Assembly: GCF_963678635.1 (NCBI RefSeq)
Contig: NC_087063.1
Span: forward strand, 73,865,617 to 73,929,616
DNA from: Symsagittifera roscoffensis
Taxonomy: Eukaryota > Xenacoelomorpha > Acoela > Convolutidae
Direction of reading: 5' to 3'
Length of the DNA: 64,000 nucleotides
Made by a program: the position numbers and the translations under genes. Each line of letters starts with the position of its first letter. Position 1 is the stretch's first letter. The notes below the pieces were generated by a model. The model did not search any database. It saw only the letters and a program-made list of their open reading frames with translations, and had not been told where the DNA came from. Shown one piece after another: positions 59,992-64,000 of this stretch.

Positions 59992-60738
59992 ATGAGTTTA
60001 GACAAGTCAAGGATACCAAAACGAGGTAATAGCTCTAGGAAATTCATACCTGAAAAGCAAAGAAAAACGATGACCGATCCTTTTGTGGATTGGATCAAGC
60101 GAACCCGGTCCGATAAAGAGGGGACGGTTTCAGGCAGAATGGTTGAAACGAGAAGTCAAAAGACCTCAGAAGAGCGAAGAGAACTGTTAGAAGTGGAGGT
60201 CAATACGGACCACACCATGAATGACAACCAGGAAGTAAATGAACTGGAAGGGAGAGGCAGAAGGCTGGCGAGTGAATCTACCCCGGTAGAACAAGGCCAT
60301 GATTTTGCCACTTCCACCGGGACATTGGATCGAGAGGAGATGTCGGAACTGTCCGACATCTCAACTGAAGTAACGGCAACTAGAAGATCTCCGACAGACA
60401 ACACTATGATGGCAGGCGGAACGGGGAAACAAACAACGTCATCATCATTCTCAGAAAGAATGAAGAACACCTTCGGAAACATCTTTCCATTCAGCATGGG
60501 AGGAGGAGCAGGAAATGACGGTGAATCCCAAGAGGAAGAGGATGAAGAAGAGCAAGGGGACTTTGGATCTCAGGTCAGCCTCAACAGTTCGATCCAGGAG
60601 AACGAGGCATACGTCGGAGGAGAGACTGGAACCATGGACAAATTTGGTGTAGTGACAACGATAAGCAAAGAGGCAAACACACCAGGCCAGTCAAAAGACT
60701 TCGCGATTAGGACAAGTTCAGAGCCACAAACTGGATAG
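59992..60738 (+). CDS. gag: Retroelement Gag N-terminal ORF (ends at UAG)
   Basis: A 248-codon ORF with A at -3 of its ATG. The product is hydrophilic and Ser/Thr/Glu-rich, with basic clusters near the N-terminus (RIPKRGNSSRK) and an acidic run QEEEDEEEQGDF near residue 190. No enzyme domain is seen. It ends at TAG (60736-60738) in the context ACT GGA TAG AGT AGA, and the same frame is open beyond it. The UAG is either a programmed readthrough site or a nonsense mutation in this copy; the sequence alone cannot tell. Confidence 0.75.
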   Translation: MSLDKSRIPKRGNSSRKFIPEKQRKTMTDPFVDWIKRTRSDKEGTVSGRMVETRSQKTSEERRELLEVEVNTDHTMNDNQEVNELEGRGRRLASESTPVEQGHDFATSTGTLDREEMSELSDISTEVTATRRSPTDNTMMAGGTGKQTTSSSFSERMKNTFGNIFPFSMGGGAGNDGESQEEEDEEEQGDFGSQVSLNSSIQENEAYVGGETGTMDKFGVVTTISKEANTPGQSKDFAIRTSSEPQTG

Positions 60739-63700
60739 AGTAGAACCAGAGGGCTAGGCAACGCGATAGCGGATCCTGAAATAGATAATGATAAAACGTC
60801 AAGACAGAGAGCCAAGGCCCGGATCTCTACCAGCACGAAGCTACCTGGGACCGACAGAGTTACACCACCACTAGTGACGCCACTCATGGATAACGGGGCA
60901 GCACTAGAGGAAGCCTTAAACAACATAGTGGGCAGTTTAGGAGAACAAAATGAACAGATGTCGATAAGGATGAGTGAACTGGAAAGAGCAGTTCACATTG
61001 AAAGAGAAAGTCTGCGGGAAGAAATAAACCGCAACAGACAAGAAGTTGGCAGAAGCGAAAAACGCTTGAAAGAAAGAACGGACGAACATATGACGAGGAA
61101 CTTGTCACGAATGACAAGAGAGGCGGAACAGAGGGAGTTACGCTTAAGAGCCGACATGGAGAAGTTAAGAATTCAGCAAGAGCAGTCTCTTGGGTCTCTT
61201 GACACAAAGATAGATGCGATGATGGAGAGGCGAACTCAGGCTATCATGGATAGGTTGGACGGGCTACTAAGCAGCAAGAGTGGACCAAAAGAAGGAGAGC
61301 CGAACTCGGGAGGTCCCAGCAGGGAACCGAGGGTGAACTTCAATGAACATCAAAGGAGGAAGACATATGGATCCACTAGAGGCAGGGGCAGTTCATCAGG
61401 CTATGCCACAAGGGGTAATACAGCATGGGGCCCGAACAGTAGAGCGAGTTCAACGGGGAACAGACAAACCTCGAACGAACGCCCAACGCAAAGCACACAT
61501 GCGACTGGGAGAAGCGATTCTGGCAACATGGGGCATACAAGCCCGAGGAGGAGTCACATGGGCCAAGCGGGAAACGCTCATGGTGATTCGGATTGCAGGG
61601 ATGCACCGCACACAGAGCCTTCGACAAGGTGTGAGGACACTCAAGCGGGACTCTCAAGGGATGCTACGGCAATGGCCACAGCATTTGAACCCCTGAACAG
61701 GTCTTTGGAGACATTCCTGACGCGGTTATCTAGAACCAATGAACGCAGTGAAAAGTCCAGAAGAGTCTTTAAGAAACCAAGATGCTACAAAGACGAATCT
61801 GATGGCTGTATTGATACCTGGATAGAGGTAATGAAGCTGCATTTCGAGGAAGAAGACTTGTCTGAGAGACAGGAATGCAGCGCGCTCACCAGCAACTTAG
61901 AAGGGACAGCCCTGAACTGTGTCATGGCCAAGAAACAGTATCAACGTGACACTGCAGAGAAAATCTTCGAAATCTTGTTAAACCGTTTCGGATCAGGCGT
62001 GCAGGGGCACCAGGCGATGATGCGCTTCGAGAAACGGAGGCAACGGGAAGATGAAACCATAGACAAGTTTCTCGATGATTTGGAAATGCTGAGAAGACGC
62101 AGCCAACCGGATGAGTCAAACCAAAGGATGAACCTGGCCGTAGCCTCAAAATTCATCGATGGTGTGAAAAATGATGAACTTCGTACGATCCTAGCAACGC
62201 ATTACACACCACTATCAACTAATGCGCCAACACCGGAGGAGTTGAGGCTCAAATCAAAAGAGTATCTATTGTTGAAACCTCCTTCGAGATCTGGATATTA
62301 CAAGAACAATTATGGCAATTTTAACAACGGACCAGCAAACCAAGGGAACAATTGGTACAAACCGAGGGACGATATGGACAAGAGACGCTCTTGTGCCAAT
62401 TGTAGTTCAACAGACCATCACGTGTCAGCATGCCCAGCTTACAAACAAGGCATGAAAGCAATAGGCTTTAGCCTCGAGGACGAAGATGCGTCAGAGTTGG
62501 ACCATGAGGATTTCATGAGAGGAGTAATTGCGAAATTCGGCCCGAGGTGTTTCTTTTGCAACTCGGAAGGTCATTTTAAATCAGATTGTCCGCAATTCTG
62601 GGATGCAGTGGCAGACATCAAGCATCCAAGGCATGAAGAAGCTTTGTCAGGAGTGAAAGCAAGCAAGGCTCGACTCTTGAGCGAAGCAGAGGCACGCAGG
62701 AAGGACAAACCTCAAGAGCTGGCGGCAAAGAAAATGCAAGCGGTAACAGAAGAAGCACGTGAACCGGAACCAGCAACTGCGGCCGATGACTTCAAGATCG
62801 ATTATAAGGCAGCCGCAAAGGATGCTCTAAATAGAGTACAGCAGGAATTGGTGACGAAAGAGATCGAACAAAAAGTGAAACTTGAACTGGAAAATGAAAA
62901 GCTTCAGGAGCAACTGAATACCTTCGAGGCAACGGAGTTCGAGGAGACGAAAACACCAAGCAGTTTAGATATGAAACTTAAAGTGATCTCCGGTAAGAGG
63001 TTCGGCATGGCGCCGCAAGGAAAGAAGATACAGTCGATAATCTCAGTGGCTGGACACCAGGTAATAAGAAATTTGAGTGAACCATCAGAGTTCACTTTAA
63101 TGCATTTGGACACATATGCAGATTATCTGAGGCAGGTGGAGCCACGCACTGAGTCGAGAGCTGTGCGAGCACTACTAACGACGGGTGGCCCTCGCATGAA
63201 GAAACTTCATGGACGCTACTTGGAGGTCTATGGGCCGTATCAAATAATGCTGAACGTGGATGGAATCAGCATCTACACCAGGACTTACATAACAACAGAT
63301 GATGACCAAATGGGGCAGATCTATTTGGGTGAAGAGGAACTCAAAGTCCGCAGGATAGGCCATGACGCCATGATGGAACAAGACGCGGTACATATTGGAT
63401 ATGAAGCAGATGTGACAGCACACCTGCTTGACACCAACGGAACAAAAATCGGAGTCACAGGGCTTCTGGACACAGGCGCGGTAGTGAGTGTGATGCCGAT
63501 AAAAACCTGGGAGAGAATGGGCTTCACGCGGGAAGATCTGATTCCTACGAATCTCCGACTAGCCGCTGCAAATCGAGGAGCTATCTACGTAGCCGGAAGA
63601 ACACCGGTGACGGTCCTTCACATGGGAGGACGGAACCTTTGGATGAGCTTCCTGGTGGTAGAGAATCTGGACGATGCCGACCAATTCATCTTGGGCAGAG

Positions 63701-64000
63701 ATTTTGTCAGGAATTTTGACGTGATGATTGACTTGAACAACGGTCTAATACGGATTAGAAACCCGGACCGAAAGTATGTTAAGAGACCAGTTAATAGGAT
63801 AATAACAGATGAAAATAAGGTACCAGTTTTTTTGGATAGAAAAGTAAAGTTACAACCAGGACAAGCTGTAGTAGCGATTTTTAGAATGAGAAATTTAAAT
63901 TCGTTAAGTGATAGTAAACAGGTTTGCTTAGTACCGAATCCAAATAGTCAGAGTTCGGTGATTTTAGGCCGGAGCTTCTCGGTAACGCGAAACGGACTGT
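60739..64000 (+). CDS. gag-pol: Retroelement Gag-protease ORF, partial at window edge
   Basis: Same frame as the preceding ORF, open without a stop for about 1,087 codons to the window end. In order: Gln/Glu/Arg-rich likely coiled coil (about 60890-61270); Gly/Ser/Arg-rich linker (61300-61700); capsid-like region (about 61760-62280) with the FLDDLEMLRRR type of motif of retrotransposon Gag; two CX2CX4HX4C zinc knuckles (62392-62433 and 62548-62589); a second charged helical stretch (62680-62930); and a retropepsin domain with DTGA at 63469-63480 and an ILGRDF motif near 63690. Reverse transcriptase, RNase H and integrase are expected beyond the edge. If the UAG is not read through, how this part is translated is unclear; an internal ATG at 60886 exists. 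Confidence 0.8.
62392..62589 (+). other. Tandem CCHC zinc knuckles in Gag
   Basis: Two C-x2-C-x4-H-x4-C motifs, CANCSSTDHHVSAC and CFFCNSEGHFKSDC, separated by about 38 codons. Nucleocapsid knuckles of this type bind the element's RNA. Confidence 0.9.
63421..63740 (+). other. Retropepsin-type aspartic protease domain
   Basis: The catalytic loop LLDTGAVVSVMP lies at 63463-63498, followed about 70 codons later by FILGRDFVRNFDVMID, the C-terminal retropepsin motif. The distance is right for one protease subunit. Confidence 0.85.

Larger units (their letters stand above)
56440..64000 (+). mobile_element. Ty3/Gypsy-like LTR retroelement, 5' part
   Basis: From roughly 56.4 kb the composition becomes GC-richer and repeats of a TCCGGA-centred motif begin. 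A long non-coding leader or LTR (to 59991) is followed by gag, two CCHC knuckles and a DTGA protease in one frame up to the window edge. The Gag and protease features point to Metaviridae (Ty3/Gypsy). The exact LTR edges, primer-binding site and target-site duplication could not be fixed because the 3' LTR is outside the window. Apart from one UAG the coding frame is intact over 4 kb, implying a fairly young copy. Confidence 0.8.

Noticed and set aside
61343-61696. 117-codon plus-strand ORF and several minus-strand ORFs over 60-63.5 kb
   Set aside because: They are other-frame shadows of the retroelement Gag-protease frame.

Overview
This is metazoan-type nuclear DNA: AT-rich, gene-poor and packed with non-autonomous repeats, with GT-AG introns of up to about 6.5 kb. 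The species cannot be named from the sequence. Large introns filled with short hairpin and tRNA-like repeats would fit an expanded invertebrate genome, for example a large-genome tunicate or larvacean, but that is only a guess.

The clearest gene is a 12-exon gene on the minus strand (54909 down to 30603). It encodes a complete 621-residue class I alpha-1,2-mannosidase (glycoside hydrolase family 47, Golgi MAN1A/MAN1C type). All 11 introns are GT-AG, the phases agree across every junction, and all the diagnostic catalytic motifs are present. It would trim Man9-8GlcNAc2 N-glycans in the early Golgi. A second likely gene, also on the minus strand (23621-24394), encodes a small sulfotransferase-like P-loop protein and may lack its 5' exon. 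A plus-strand ORF at 17214-17642 could encode a small secreted or prohormone-like protein. A 67-codon ORF at 16351-16554 is only a weak candidate.

The right end (about 56.4 kb to the window edge) is the 5' part of a Ty3/Gypsy-like LTR retroelement. It has a long GC-richer leader or LTR carrying about 17 copies of an AATCCGGAGGGGT-type motif and three perfect or near-perfect hairpins. A gag ORF follows, closed by a UAG after 248 codons, and the same frame then stays open through a Gag capsid-like region, two CCHC zinc knuckles and a DTGA aspartic protease to the window edge. Reverse transcriptase lies beyond the window.

The remainder, including nearly all of the mannosidase introns, is repeat DNA. 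The most striking component is a pair of element families, called here HPE-A and HPE-B. They have unrelated interiors but share one terminal design: 5' ACAAG + hairpin + ATGTTCCGAC and 3' hairpin + GTCGGAACAA. Copies abut head-to-tail at three places. Other repeats are long-TIR foldback elements, a MITE with an 8-bp target-site duplication, a CAGGGGCGGAT-ended MITE family, tRNA-like SINE heads, and a roughly 450-bp dispersed repeat (family C) that recurs through the mannosidase introns. No rRNA, CRISPR array or convincing tRNA gene was seen.
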